In this document: piece by piece, positions 21,521 to 33,005 of the stretch
Layout: each line of letters begins with the position of its first letter
Position numbering within the stretch: the stretch's first letter is position 1
Origin: Eurosta solidaginis
Taxonomy: Eukaryota > Arthropoda > Insecta > Diptera > Tephritidae
NCBI RefSeq assembly: GCF_040869045.1
Contig: NC_090319.1
Coordinates: forward strand, 396,815,601 to 396,879,600
Length of the DNA stretch: 64,000 nt
Direction of reading: 5' to 3'
Notes under the pieces: model-generated
What the model saw: the letters and a program-made list of their open reading frames with translations, nothing else
What the model was told of the DNA's origin: nothing
Databases searched by the model: none
Program-made: the position numbers and the translations under genes

Positions 21521-24500
21521 GGGGAAACTGGGCTACATTTGACTTTGGGGCACATTTGACTATGGGCTTTTCGATGTTATGCCAGTACAATCAATCGAAT
21601 TTATAAATTAGGAATGGCAAAGTATTTGATTTTACTCAGTTCCATGAAGTTTGCCAGTTAGTGCGTACATTTTGGTGGAGCAGCACGTGTTTTTCTCCTT
21701 TTTCGACATTCTGTGTTATTTTGTTACAGTGATACGTAAGACATTTGTGATGTCAGTTGAGTTATAATTTTAAATAACCAAGTGAAATAAACTAATATTA
21801 TTTCCAATAATTTCGAAAAGATTTACGAATTTGAGGCCAAACGAATTTATAAGGTAAGAAAATGTCAATAATTAAAATAAACGAAGATGGGGCACATTTG
21901 ACATTTTTGAAGGGGGTCAAATGTACCCCATCTTAGTTCTTATTATGTATATAGTGAGTGTACCGTTATCTAGTTTTCGGTTAATATTTAGGAAATATGG
22001 TTCGTAATTACAAAAGAAGACTAATCGGTGTGCTATAAACGAAAAAAATATTAGCAACGCAATAAGAGATATCAGAAATGGGAGAGAGACTCAAACTTCA
22101 GCTGCAATAAAATATGGAATAAAAAGAACAACCCTACATGCGTTTGAGAAAAAAATTACCTTCAGGCGAAATCTTCGATTCTGGAAATGACAGCAGTTTT
22201 GAAGATCCTTTCAAATACCAATCGAAATACACAGCAAATCAGACATTTAATAACAACAAGAAATTGATATTAGTGAATACGTCAAGAAATGTGCTTTTTA
22301 TTCTTAAGGTTTATCGTATCAGACTTTAAAAAAGTTTGCGTATGACTACGCTAAAGCAGTCAATATTATTGTTCCTACTACTTGGGAGAAATCAAAAGAA
22401 GCTGGAGATGATTGGCTTTACGGATTTCTTAAAAGAAACCCTTCTATCTCCCTTCGTAAACCTGAAAAGATCAGTTTGGCAAGACTAAGTGGCTTTACTA
22501 AATCAGCAGTGGAAAGCTTTTTCATAAACCTTGCTTCGATATATGACAAATATTCATTCCAAGCAAAGGATATCTATAATTTGGACGAAAGTGGCGTAAC
22601 TACGGTGATGGAGCCTATTAAGGTAAAAAATAGTTATAAGTACGTAACGGCCAAAATCGCTAAGGCGGTTAAGCATCAATTAATGATTATGATGGTATTT
22701 ATACGTTTGAGAGTATTTTTAGTTTATTTGGAAACACTATGCTAATTTGCGCAAATATTATATTTCATCTCTGCAGATTTATGCTGCAAAGGGACAACGT
22801 TCGGTTTCTCAAGCATCTTCCGCTGAACGTGGAAGTTTGGTAACAATCGTCGGCATAGTTAACGCTTGCGGAAATTGTTTGCCTCCAGTTTATATATTTC
22901 CTCGTGTACGTTTTAGTGAAAGATTCAGAAGTGGATGCATGCCGGGTTCATTGGCAATGAATATAAAATCCGGATGGATGATTTCAGAAGTCTTTGTAAA
23001 TGTGCTGAAACACATTCAAAAATTTACGAATTGTTCGACTGAAAATCCCATTCTAATTCTACTTGCATCATGCATCACATTGCAGTTTCGAGAGCATTAA
23101 CTATTGCGCAGATGCCGGAATTGTATTACTTTCTTTTCCTCCACATACTTCCCATCGTCTTCAACCACTGGATGTATCAGTTTTCGGCCCTTTTAAGCAA
23201 CTTTGCCGCAAAGCCTTTAACGATTTTCTAGTCACAAATCCTGGTAAACAAATCAGTATATACGACATCGCAACATTAACCCAACAACCATTTCAAAGGT
23301 CATTCTCTCCTGAAAACATAATGAACGGATTCAAAGCAACTGGAATTTATCCTCTCAATACCCAGGTTTTTCAAGATGAAACCTTTGCACTGGAGGCTGT
23401 TACAGATGAGCAAGGCGCACCCGTTGTTCCTGAAAGGTTAGACGATATTATTTCATCGCAAAATATTATAATGAACACAGAGAGCAACATAAGTGATTCT
23501 ACGCCATGCGCCACACCAGAATCTGTCAGGCCTATATCGCAACTTCATGCGTCCAAGAAATCCTCAAGAAACGCCGCTTCTCGAATCCTAACGTGTTCAG
23601 CTGAAAAACGAAGGATAGAGCAGGTTACTATGAAGAAAACTTTTCATAATGCCAAACGCACTCTTAAATTTTCACAGAAAAAAACAGCGCAGGTAAAAAA
23701 AAAGCAACCGAAAAGAAAACGCCAAATTAAAGTGGAATCATCTGACGAAAGTATGAGTGATGTTAGCTACGCTGAGACAATTGATTCTAATTGATTCGCT
23801 GCTGACGATGAAGGTTATCTTTAATCTCGGGCAGATGATATGGAAATACACAAAATGACTGATGATGAAAAGTTGGATGTGGGAGATTATGTTCTAGTTA
23901 AATTCCAAGAAAACATCAAAAAGACCGTCTTCTATGTGGGTCAAATATTGGAAGCATTTGGCAACTGCACTTTTAACATAACTTTTTTTCGAAAGACATC
24001 TCCTTCGAGTTTGTTTGGTCTTTGTTAAACCAGAAATTGAAGTAGAGCTAAAGCTGCCGATTCCTGAAAATCCTGCTTCTACTTCACGTTGTCGTACAAA
24101 ATATATTTTTAAGAAGGATTTATCCAACTATTATATAAAATAAGTTTTAATATATTGGTTCTTGGTATTTATATTTTCTAGTTTCGAACATGTAAGTGAA
24201 ATATTTGAATTTTGTTTTTGCACAATAAAAATAAAAAGACTGAATTACAAAATAGTATTTTATTTTATATAAAATACAACACAAACGTTTTTCTTTTTCA
24301 AATGCATATATGTAGGTGTCAAATCTTCCCCTCCTAAAGTCAAATGTGCGCCGTGACAGGGGTACATTTGAGAAAATGGCTTTTCTCAAAAAATTTTAAA
24401 TTAAAATGCACTACGGTGTCCCTTGAAAGAAATTCGGCCAAAATTGTTAAGTTGAAAAATGGCATTGTGGAAAGCAAACATTGTTTCTCTTATTGTTTAA

Positions 24501-24557
24501 TCACGCTTCGAGAACCGTGGGTTCAAAAAAAAGTGTCAAATGTACCCCAGTTTCCCC
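21521..24557 (+). mobile_element. Pogo/Tigger-like DNA transposon, full length, with TA target sites
   Basis: The ends are inverted: GGGGAAACTGGGCTACATTT on the left, and its near-perfect complement ending cagtttcccc at 24557 on the right, each flanked by TA. Subterminal 'acatttgac' motifs repeat near both ends. The 3.0-kb length and one long transposase region fit Tc1/mariner-pogo relatives with a DDE_1 transposase. Confidence 0.8.
21997..23794 (+). pseudogene. Pogo/jerky-type DDE_1 transposase, disrupted
   Basis: ATG at 21997 starts an N-terminal helix-turn-helix-like segment (NAIRDIRNGRETQTSAAIKYG), then a CENPB-like DNA-binding part (WLYGFLKRNPSISLRKPE near 22420), IYNLDESGVTTV with the first catalytic Asp (near 22570), a core region to 23090 and SFPPHTSHRLQPLDVSVFG with the third Asp (23130-23190). 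The C-terminus is basic (KKKQPKRKRQIKV), possibly nuclear targeting. Frames change near 22140, 22330, 22745 and 23070. At the second catalytic motif the usual D-N-H-A-S-H reads L-H-H-A-S-H, so the metal-binding Asp is lost. The protein cannot be made as one active enzyme. Confidence 0.75.
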
Positions 24558-24559
24558 TA

Positions 24560-25627
24560 CATATGTACATATGTTTGTGGCAGATTTGTTATTAAAATTT
24601 ACCCAGTCTTTCATTTTGTTGTTGCATTGCCATACCTGCTCTTTTAATAGCGTACCAACCAGCCCGTTTGGCGAAATTAGAGAATAACGCTGATATTTGC
24701 GATCACATATATATGTACACACATAAGGGCTGATCACATTTAACACGACGCCTACAGGCCACTACCACATAAAGCAAAGCTTGACGACAACCGTAGCTAA
24801 GCATTGGCTTCTTGATTGCTTTGAAAGCGGCAGCCACCAATATAAATTACAGCAAATAGTAGCGAAATATTTAGAAAAAAATATTAATTATTTAAAAAAC
24901 GCCCAAAAGAATGATTTTAGCTTTTATTATCTGTTATTTACTTCTATTTTAGTTTTTATTGACATAATAAAAAGGACGCCACTCACTGTCGCTTCCAAAA
25001 AATAGAATTAAACTGCAGACATAGGTGCGTTATCGGTAACCGTATCGGTAACCTTATAACAGCTGATTCGACCAAACTTATGGGGTTCAATGCAATCGAT
25101 TATTGGTACCACTAAGGTCGTAACCGTATCGTAGCCAACCAATTGGTTTATGGTTTTCCGCCGTAAGGAAAAAGAGCCGATACAACAAACGGCTCATTTG
25201 CTGCCACGTCGTAATAACTCAAAAAACACAATTTTATAGTAGAGCCATTCAAAGATTTTAACTGCCATATGTTGCGCATATAAAGGCATATTTTCATTTT
25301 TATACCACGTGCTAAATTTTTACCTGATCACGAATATTTTTTTTTACAACATAGATCATGATATTGGGTAGGTTTATATGTTATTAACTCAAAAGTCATG
25401 TTTTTTGAGTTATGACAACGTTGCAGCAAATGAGGGATGTGTAAAAATGATATGTCAGATTGGCGGCTACGCCGCCGTCGTGAATGTAATCAGCCCTATA
25501 TTCTCATTCTCTAGACGTAAATCACAACAAAGAAAGACGAATAAATCACAGGGCTGCCGAACGGAAAAAAAATAAATAAATAAAACAAAGGCTTACAAAT
25601 AAAGAGCTCCAAACCAAAACGCAATAA
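24560..25627. other. No gene recognised
   Basis: Contains short ORFs without family resemblance. A block near 25030-25200 with repeated 'gtaaccgtatcggtaac' and 'agccaaccaattggt' recurs in part at 52575-52630, so it is a dispersed repeat. Confidence 0.4.
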
Positions 25628-26616
25628 TAGCCGTGTTTTTTTTTAACACACGTATCCGCTTACGTTTGCGCGTGAAAAAAAACGCCTATCCTCGCTTAGA
25701 TAATGCTTAGGAGACCCATCTAGCGGCAGTGGTTAAACAACTAGCTACAGCTACAGGGTGTACCGAAAAGCGGAGACACAACCCTCTGTTGTATTTCTGT
25801 GTATAACATATAGCTGGATCAGTTTTGATAGATAGTGGACGCGCATAGAATGCATGGAATTAGTGCAGAGGGTGAAACATGGACACATATTTCAATTACA
25901 TCTGAGTATAATGCGTATTGAAATTTAGTAGTACTAATTTTATGCGTAGCAATTTCAGAGGTGTATTTAAAGTTTGTCGCTTACCAGTACCATATAAAGT
26001 TTAAGCGTAAACGTATATAGACGTGAAAAAAAACACAGCTGTTATTATAAATAAAAAAAAACTTATTTTGCAACTTATAATATTTTTTTTTTTATTTTTA
26101 ATATTTCCACACAACTTTTCACTATTTTTATTTTGTTTGTTTAACACTAAGGAGTAGTGATAATAGCTGTGTTTTTTTTTTACATCATAGACGTTTACGC
26201 TTAAACTTTATATGGACTGCTAAGCGTAAAACTTAAACTTTATATGGACTGCTAAGCGTAAAACTTTAAATACACCTCTGAAATTGCTGCGTATAAAATT
26301 AGTACTATTAAATTTCAATACGCATTATACTCAAATGTAACTGAAATATGTGTCTATGTTTCACCTCTACACTAATTCTATGTATCACCTCTTAAAATGG
26401 TGTGTGTCCACAATTCATCGCAACTGATTCAGCTAGATGTTATACACTATGGCCATCAGAGGGTTGTGTCTCCGCTTTTCGGTACAACCTGTGCTGTATG
26501 TAGCTAGTTGTTTAACCACTGCCTCTAGATGGGTCTCCTAAGCATTATCTAAGCGATGATAAGGGTTTTTTTACGCGCAAACATAAACGTATACGCGTGT
26601 AAAAAAAACACGGCTA
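25628..26616. mobile_element. Foldback-like element with about 415-bp inverted arms
   Basis: Begins TAGCCGTGTTTTTTTT and ends in the inverted complement. Left arm 25628-26042 and right arm 26172-26616 are imperfect inverted copies (motifs 'agacccatctagcgg', 'agcggagacacaacc', 'catataaagtttaagcg'). The spacer (about 26045-26170) begins and ends with its own inverted 'cacagct'/'agctgtg' motifs and occurs alone at 27680-27828. There is no transposase. The flanking TA could be a target duplication. Confidence 0.75.
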
Positions 26617-26723
26617 ATGTCGTGCAAATAATCGATAACTGTGACAATAATCATAAGATCGCATTTCTAGTGTTATTCGAATCGGTTCACAGTCGAATTC
26701 TAATCTAGCATTAGAATGTAAAA

Positions 26724-27034
26724 TTACAATATTTCTCTAACGTTAGAAACTGTGTTTGCTCGGTACAGCAATGCTGGTCGCTAGGCGTAAATACGCCTAG
26801 AAAATAGCAAGAAGATGTTTGTTTACAATTTTTCGTGTGCAAACTTTTTTTCACTTATGCGCGGTGGTGAAAACTTTCCTTACAATATTTCTCTAACGTT
26901 AGGAACTGTTTGCTGGGTACAGCAATGCTGGTCGCTAGGCATAAATACGCCTAGAAAAGAGCAAGAAGATGTTTGTTTAAAATTTTTCGTTTGCAATCTT
27001 TTTTTCACTTATTCGCGGTGGTGAAAACTTTCCT
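26724..27034. repeat. Two tandem copies of a 155-bp sequence
   Basis: 'ttacaatatttctctaacgt' begins at 26724 and 26880. The copies differ at a handful of sites. They contain a small palindrome 'taggcgtaaatacgccta' in copy 1. No coding sense was recognised. Confidence 0.9.
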
Positions 27035-27125
27035 TTTTAATTTTATAAACAATCACCTTTTGTATAATGGCAATTATACAGCATAATTTAATTTGGTTTA
27101 TTTTTTTAGAAATATTTTTCTATTT

Positions 27126-27436
27126 GTAGCGACGCTTGGAAGTAGCTACCTATGCAGATCTTGAAGCGTAGAGGAATTGTAGCTATATGAAATATCTTGT
27201 ACGCGTCTATTACGGGAAAAAGTAATTTTGGAATACTCTTCTATTTGCCTAAATCGTCTGATTTTTGCTTTTTAGATAGGTAGCGACGCTTGGATGTAGC
27301 TACGTATGCAGATCTTGAAGCGTAGAGGAATTGTAGCTATATGAAATATCTTGTACGCGTCTATTACGGGAAAAAGTAATTTTGGAATACTCTTCTGTTT
27401 GCCTAAATCGTCTGATTTTTGCTTTTTAGATAGGTA
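27126..27436. repeat. Two tandem copies of a different 154-bp sequence
   Basis: 'gtagcgacgcttgga' begins at 27126 and 27280; the copies are nearly identical. On the minus strand a 90-codon open frame (27544-27272) runs through part of it but matches nothing recognised. Confidence 0.9.
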
Positions 27437-27679
27437 ACGTAAACGGGCACTTTTTATGTTTTGATATGGAACTCCTGAAATGCATTTCATAAAATAATTG
27501 GATGGACAAATCGTACAAAATCTGCTAAAAGAATTTAATATCAAAGTTTTAAAACATATACATAAATAAGATACTTTTCTTTTTACATTTTAGAATCTTA
27601 AAAAATTTAAAGTTATATAAATGTTTTTGATACGCAAGTTATTGGTTAGCGATTTTATATTCAAACAATCATAAAGTAG

Positions 27680-27828
27680 GTAAGCGTAAACGTATATAGA
27701 CGTGAAAAAAAACACAGCTATTATTATAAATAAAAAAAACTTATTTTGCAACTTATAATATTTCCACACAACTTTTCACTATTTTTATTTTTTTTGTATA
27801 ACACTAAGGATTAGTGATAATAGCACAT
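27680..27828 (+). repeat. Solo copy of the foldback spacer
   Basis: From 'taagcgtaaacgtatataga' to 'agtgataatagc' it matches the inner arm end plus spacer of the foldback element (about 26000-26170), without the outer arms. Confidence 0.7.
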
Positions 27829-27864
27829 GTTTACTTTTGTTTTTGCGTTATCAAAAATAAATAA

Positions 27865-28030
27865 ATAATTGTAAAGCGCGATAACCTCCGTAGAGAATTT
27901 AGGGCGAGGTTCTCTTCCAATTTGCGTCGTGCTCCTTTTCATTTTTCCTACAAATTTTAGGTCCCATGTATTATGTCGACTCCGAACGGCATCTGCAAGG
28001 CAGATAAGATTTCACTGCAGCATTTCTTTC
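27865..28030 (-). mobile_element. SINE fragment (3' part)
   Basis: The minus-strand body matches the SINE at 11651-12001 (inverse of 'gcgataacctcc', 'ttgcgtcgtgctcctttt', 'gaacggcatctgcaaggc'). The tRNA-like head is missing. Confidence 0.7.
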
Positions 28031-28084
28031 TTAAAAAAACTAAAAAACACGCAAATATGGTGCTGTTTTAGTAAATACAATCCA

Positions 28085-28212
28085 CTTAAGTTTCTGTTGA
28101 TAGCACCATAGCACAGAGGTTCGTGTCTCCGCTATTAAGCACAACTCGTTTTGTAGCGAGTCTTCAATAATTGGCGCTAGATGGGTCTAACTCTCCTTTG
28201 CGCGCCTAACCT
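28085..28212 (-). repeat. Uninterrupted copy of the repeat split at 13128
   Basis: Inverse complement of 13048-13127 joined to 13614-13690. It provides the empty site that shows the 486-bp MITE at 13128-13613 is an insertion. Confidence 0.65.
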
Positions 28213-29382
28213 AAAGAGTTACAAACAAGCATACATACCAATGAAGCTAATATAAGCGTGTTAAAAAGCGCAAACTTCGAACAACCCATGACGCAATAAA
28301 ATAAGAAATGCGGAGTCAATAGTACGACAACAAAAATTTGACGGCCCAGTCATGAATTTTAAAGTAGTAGAGAGGGAAAATTTTTGGCACTATTTTGCTA
28401 TTTTTTACTACCTTTTGCAACGTTATGTGTAAAAACAAGCCAAACTCGATATATCTCCATATTGGAAACGGGCACATGAATGAAAAGAGAAAACAGGAAA
28501 TTGGAAAACAAAAGTAGAGGAAATTGGGGGAAAGTCGTAAAAGTTAAGCGAACAAGAAGAACATGGATAGTGAGAGTAAAAGTAAGAATAAGGGCAATGG
28601 TTTGAGACAAAGTAGTAAAATGAGGTTAACAGGAAGATTAAGAATAAGGATAAGATTAAGGATAATAGTGAAAGCTAGACTTGGCTGAGAGCAAGAGCGG
28701 GAGGGGTAAAAGGAAAAGCAGGAAGATTTACGGAAGAATGAACGGGATAGGGAAATTGAATGAGCCGATTAAGGTAAACTATAAATTGCGAAGGGGATAG
28801 GGTTTGATCATAAGACTGGGAATATTTGATGATTATCTAAATGTCTCCAGGGCTATCCAGAACTGTTTAAAATAAAGCTCTTGTATGCCAAAGTGTGTTT
28901 GTTTGCCATCAGGTAAATCCGTTAGCTCTGATTTGTTGAATCATTGTTGCTGTAAAAGTTCTGCCGCTATATATCTTTTTACCAGCCTCCTATTTCTGCT
29001 CAATGAGCCTACCGCAACACTTGGTTTACATAGATAAGTGTTGGGATTTGGTACCGTATACCGTCAATCCCGAGTTTTCGTATTACAAGCCTCCCACAAC
29101 TTCATGGTATTGTTTAAGATCGTCAATCATCGCATTGACGTCAGCAGCATGTTTTCCATATTCCTTAGTCGGGGAAAATGTGATTTTCTGAAAATACAGC
29201 CGTTCAGTTTCGTTGCCTAGAACCTTTCCATTTCCTCTCTGGAAGAGGAAATAAACCCTCCCACAAAAGAAAACACAGACCGCAGGCATCATTTTCCTGT
29301 ACCTTACTTCAAATCATATTAATGCAGTTTTTTATGATACTGAAAAAGTCAAAGCCGAAGATAAGTCAAAAAGCAAAATTTA
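28213..29382. other. No gene recognised; purine-rich + strand segment
   Basis: The stretch at about 28440-28800 is strongly purine-biased on the + strand (many 'gggaaa', 'aggata', 'agaaga' words). An unrecognised minus open frame lies at 29292-29083. Confidence 0.4.
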
Positions 29383-29505
29383 TGAGGGCGAGTGGACGGC
29401 AGGCATCGGTGCAATTTCGAAACGAAACATCTAAACCAAGGAGAGTTAAAAAAGGGGTGCCACAGGGTAGTGTCCTATCCCCGCTTTTGTTTAACTTCTA
29501 CATAT
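29383..29505 (+). pseudogene. Jockey-like RT fragment
   Basis: One frame reads SGRQASVQFRNETSKPRRVK and then GVPQGSVLSPLLFNFYIS, RT fingers/palm motifs of the jockey-like family. The sequence breaks into an unrelated A/T-rich tandem repeat directly after it. Confidence 0.8.
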
Positions 29506-29512
29506 CAAAAAA

Positions 29513-30914
29513 TTTTTTTCAACTGTCAATAACTTTGTCAAAAATTAACCGATTCTCATGTTTTTTCTTTGAAATGTTCATTATTATATTTTCTTTTATA
29601 TAACTTTATAAACAATAGCATATAGTTTAAAAAAAAGTTTTTTGTTTAGTATTAGTAAACATTGATGACTTTTTTCAAAAATTAATTTCTCAAAAAAGGT
29701 AATTTTTTTTGTTTAAACTTTTTCTGTATTGAGTGAACAGCTCATCTTTCAACTTGGTTAAATGCCTATTAGCCAAAACTTGTTGTTTTCGAGATATGAA
29801 TTTTTGAATATTAAACATTTTTTTACCCATTTATTGATGCAATGCATTACAGCATACAATAACTTTGTCAAAAATTAACCGATTCTCATGATTTTTTCTT
29901 TGAAATGTTCGCTATTACTTTTAATTTTATATAAATTCATAAACAATTGCATATAGTTAAAAAAATTATTTTCTTAGTATTTAGTAAAAATTTATGACTT
30001 TTTTTCAAAAATTAATATTTCAAAAAACGGTTATTATTTATTGTTTAAACTTTTTCTATATCGAGTGAGCAGTTTATATTTCAACTTGGGTAAATATCCA
30101 TTAGCCAAAACTCGTTGTTTTCGAAATATGAATTTTTGAATATTAAACTTTTTTTTCGCGATATATTGATGCAATACATAGCATACAAGGTGATCAATGC
30201 CAAATGCTTAAAATTAGTTAAAATATCACATTTATTATTGAAAACATTCATTTGTTATTATTTTTCAGATTATGGCAAAATATTTCACTAAACCTCCAAT
30301 ACCGTCACAAGAGCCTTTGCCATGTCCTGTTAAAAAAATCACTGTAATTCTGAAAAATAATAACAAATGAATGTGTTCAATAATAAATGTGATATTTTAA
30401 TTAATTTTAAGCATTTGGCATTGATCGCCTTGTATGCTGATTTGTATTGCATCAATATATGGCGAAAAAAAAGTTTAATATTCAAAAATTCATATTTCGA
30501 AAACAACGAGTTTTGGCTAATGGATATTTACCCAAGTTGAAATATAAACTGCTGACTCGATATAGAAAAAGTTTAAACAATAAATAATAACCGTTTTTTG
30601 AAATATTAATTTTTGAAAAAAAGTCATAAATTTTTACTAAATACTAAGAAAATAATTTTTTTAACTATATGCAATTGTTTATAAATTTATATAAAATTAA
30701 AAGTAATAGCGAACATTTCAAAGAAAAAATCATGAGAATCGGTTAATTTTTGACAAAGTTATTGTATGCTGTAATGCATTGCATCAATAAATGGGTAAAA
30801 AAATGTTTAATATTCAAAAATTCATGTCTCGAAAACAACAAGTTTTGGCTAATAGGCATTTAACCAAGTTGAAACATGAGCTGTTCACTCAATATAGAAA
30901 AAGCTTAAACAAAA
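29513..30914. repeat. Large palindrome built from a 336-bp tandem repeat
   Basis: Left arm 29706-30268 and right arm 30350-30914 (about 564 bp each) are inverted copies at high identity around an 81-bp spacer (30269-30349). The left side holds two tandem units of about 336 bp ('actttgtcaaaaattaaccg' near 29532 and 29868), the first reaching back to 29513 outside the palindrome. Transcription across it would give a long double-stranded hairpin. No coding capacity. Confidence 0.9.
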
Positions 30915-31041
30915 GTTTGTAATATTGACTTCACCTGTCTGGTTTATTGCATCATGGAACAACCAAAGCAAAACATGTTTCTCCTGTTTGATATTAACGA
31001 AAATTTCTTTTTGATATTTATATATTTATAACATTGCGTAG

Positions 31042-31159
31042 GCCTGAGAGAAATCATCCGATTGAAGTAAAAACGGCAGCCCTGACAGTTCTAAAGCGTA
31101 TAGTTATTCCACTCAATACACTTAATAATATAAATGATGTAGTAAAACCGAAACGCTGA
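31042..31159 (+). CDS. Possible terminal exon of an unrecognised + strand gene
   Basis: After an acceptor-like 'ttataacattgcgtag' (AG at 31040-31041), one frame reads PERNHPIEVKTAALTVLKRI and runs to a TGA at 31157-31159. A plausible poly(A) signal 'aataaa' follows near 31277. The composition looks protein-like and no transposon family is recognised. No upstream exon was identified, and the case rests on the acceptor, the reading frame and the downstream signal only. Confidence 0.25.
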
Positions 31160-31544
31160 ATGTAAAGCAGTTTAAAAGTGATCGCGGAACTATCATCATA
31201 AATGCGACCCGAAATTTATAACTAAGAACTAATATTTTTTTATTATCAACAAATGTGAAGAGCCTGATAAAACTAAATAAATGTATATGAATTAAAAAAA
31301 TCTATCTCAGAATAGTAATTAAAATACAATAACAATCATAACACAACCCTACATACAATAAACAGCTAAGTAAAGACTAGTGGGTTTTAATCTGGAAAAA
31401 GAAAAGAAGTAGTGGAAACTTCAAATAATGCATAGCACATTATTAGACGAGGTAGGTAAAGCTCATGCATATCGTTATCATAATTCACAAGGGCCCTAAA
31501 CCAATAAATTTAAACTTTACATGAGAATCAAAAAACATTTTATT

Positions 31545-31990
31545 TTCACATTCACACCTGCAGATTGTTGTGTTGTGGATATCACTGAGGACCTAGTGTT
31601 TTTTTGCTTCATACGGCTGTGTTCTCAGATGCCGTATTTCCTGATAATGCTTGCGGGGACGCGTAGCATGCAATTGGCAGGCCAATTGCTTTGTAAGTGG
31701 TAATGATCGTTTCTTTGACTTGCTGACCGTGCTGGCGGCAAGAGATTTGAGGATTTTATTACGGCTCTGGATTTAAGGTACAATTACGGTCGCATGCTCG
31801 CCAAAATGTAGATCCTGATGGAACGTCACACCCAATATTTTTGGGTGTAAGACAGACGGTAGCGTAATGCCATCGACGTTGATGGCCAATATGGTCAACA
31901 TTAGCTTTGTGTATGTTGTGAATAAGGTGGCCGAAGATTTGGATGTTGACAGTGTCAGAAGTGAAAAAACTGGAAAGGCTAGGGATGGTT
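31545..31990 (-). pseudogene. Jockey-like ORF2 C-terminal fragment
   Basis: Minus-strand motifs in changing frames correspond to the region after the RT (a PKILGV-like block near 31840, then an ITTYKAIGLPIACYASP-like block near 31700, and SGNTASENTAV near 31650). It is inverted relative to the adjacent fragment at 32040-32590. Confidence 0.6.
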
Positions 31991-32039
31991 GTTTATTTTA
32001 TAGCATAGCTCATCAATGGATGGTCTAGAACCTGTTGGG

Positions 32040-32590
32040 AAGGGAACATCCCAACAGACATCTGATTGATGAGCCTACACCACCCAGGGGTTTAAGGGTC
32101 ATCTCCGTAAGCATTATGAGGAAATACGGCACCTGAGAACACACCCGTATGAAGTTAAAAAACACAAGCAGGTCCTCAGTGAACTCCACAAACAGGCGTC
32201 GGACCTCTATGCCAGGAATTGCCAGGTGAATCCTGTACTCAAAGAACAATACCCAAAACTAGCAGAGGAGGAACGCACTCTCTCTAGGGAAACGGGCGTC
32301 ACTCTAGCTCAACTTCGATCTGGGTACTGTAACAGGTTAAACTCTTACCTATCCAGAATCAACCCCACATACAAAACATATGTCCTGCTTGTGATGTGTG
32401 CCCACATGACACCAACCATCCCTTTAACTGTATTGGGGAACCCACGCCTCTAACGCCCCTCTCATTATGGTCCACCCCTGTTGAAACAGCAAGTTTCCTT
32501 GGACTCCCGTGAGAGGGCATTGATGACAATTTGTGATCGGTCGCATCTATTGGATGGGGCGAAGCACTGCTACAACAACAACAACAGGAC
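32040..32590 (+). pseudogene. Jockey-like ORF2 C-terminus and CAA-repeat 3' end
   Basis: One frame reads HLRKHYEEIRHLRTHPYEVK (about 32098), then a 75-codon open stretch (32226-32453) and the inner-frame C-terminus (TPLTPLSLWSTPVETASF near 32448). The 3' end is 'ggggcgaagcactgctacaa' followed by CAA repeats at 32572-32586. The same 3' end occurs as a 70-bp insertion at 34601-34670. Confidence 0.75.
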
Positions 32591-32661
32591 AGCATCCTTG
32601 GCCAAATAGTTACTCCCTAATGTTTTAAATTGTAGTAGTGCTGGTAGTGCTCGGCAGCATA

Positions 32662-32997
32662 CATAAATAAATGTAAGGCGCGATAACCTCCGAAGAGATT
32701 TGAGGCCAATTTGCGTCGTGCTCCTTTTAATTTTTCTTACAAATTCGCGGGGCGGGAACTACTTGTTTTATGCCGGCTCAAAACGGCATCTGCAAGGCAG
32801 ATGAGTTTTCACTCAGAGCTTTTCATGGCAAAAGTACACTCGGAGTGCTAGCCAAACACTTCCGAAGGGCGGCGGCCCCGTTAGAAAATGTTTCTACTAA
32901 TTGAAACAACTTTTTTCTAAAATTTTGATGTGGCTTTGCCCGGGGCGTGAACCCAGGATCTTCGATGTGGTAGCAGGAGCCCTATCCCACCACCTCA
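32662..32997 (-). mobile_element. tRNA-derived SINE with 8-bp target duplication
   Basis: Read on the minus strand, the head has an A-box-like 'aggtggtgggatagggctc' and a B-box-like 'gggttcacgcccc', followed by the shared body and an A/T-rich tail. Direct repeats 'gcagcata' lie at 32654-32661 and 32998-33005. At about 336 bp it is the best-preserved SINE in the window. Confidence 0.85.
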
Positions 32998-33005
32998 GCA
33001 GCATA

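Noticed and set aside
29083..29292. 69-codon minus-strand frame with protein-like composition
   Set aside because: No family recognised, no splice context and short; it could be a host exon or transposon scrap, so it is not called.
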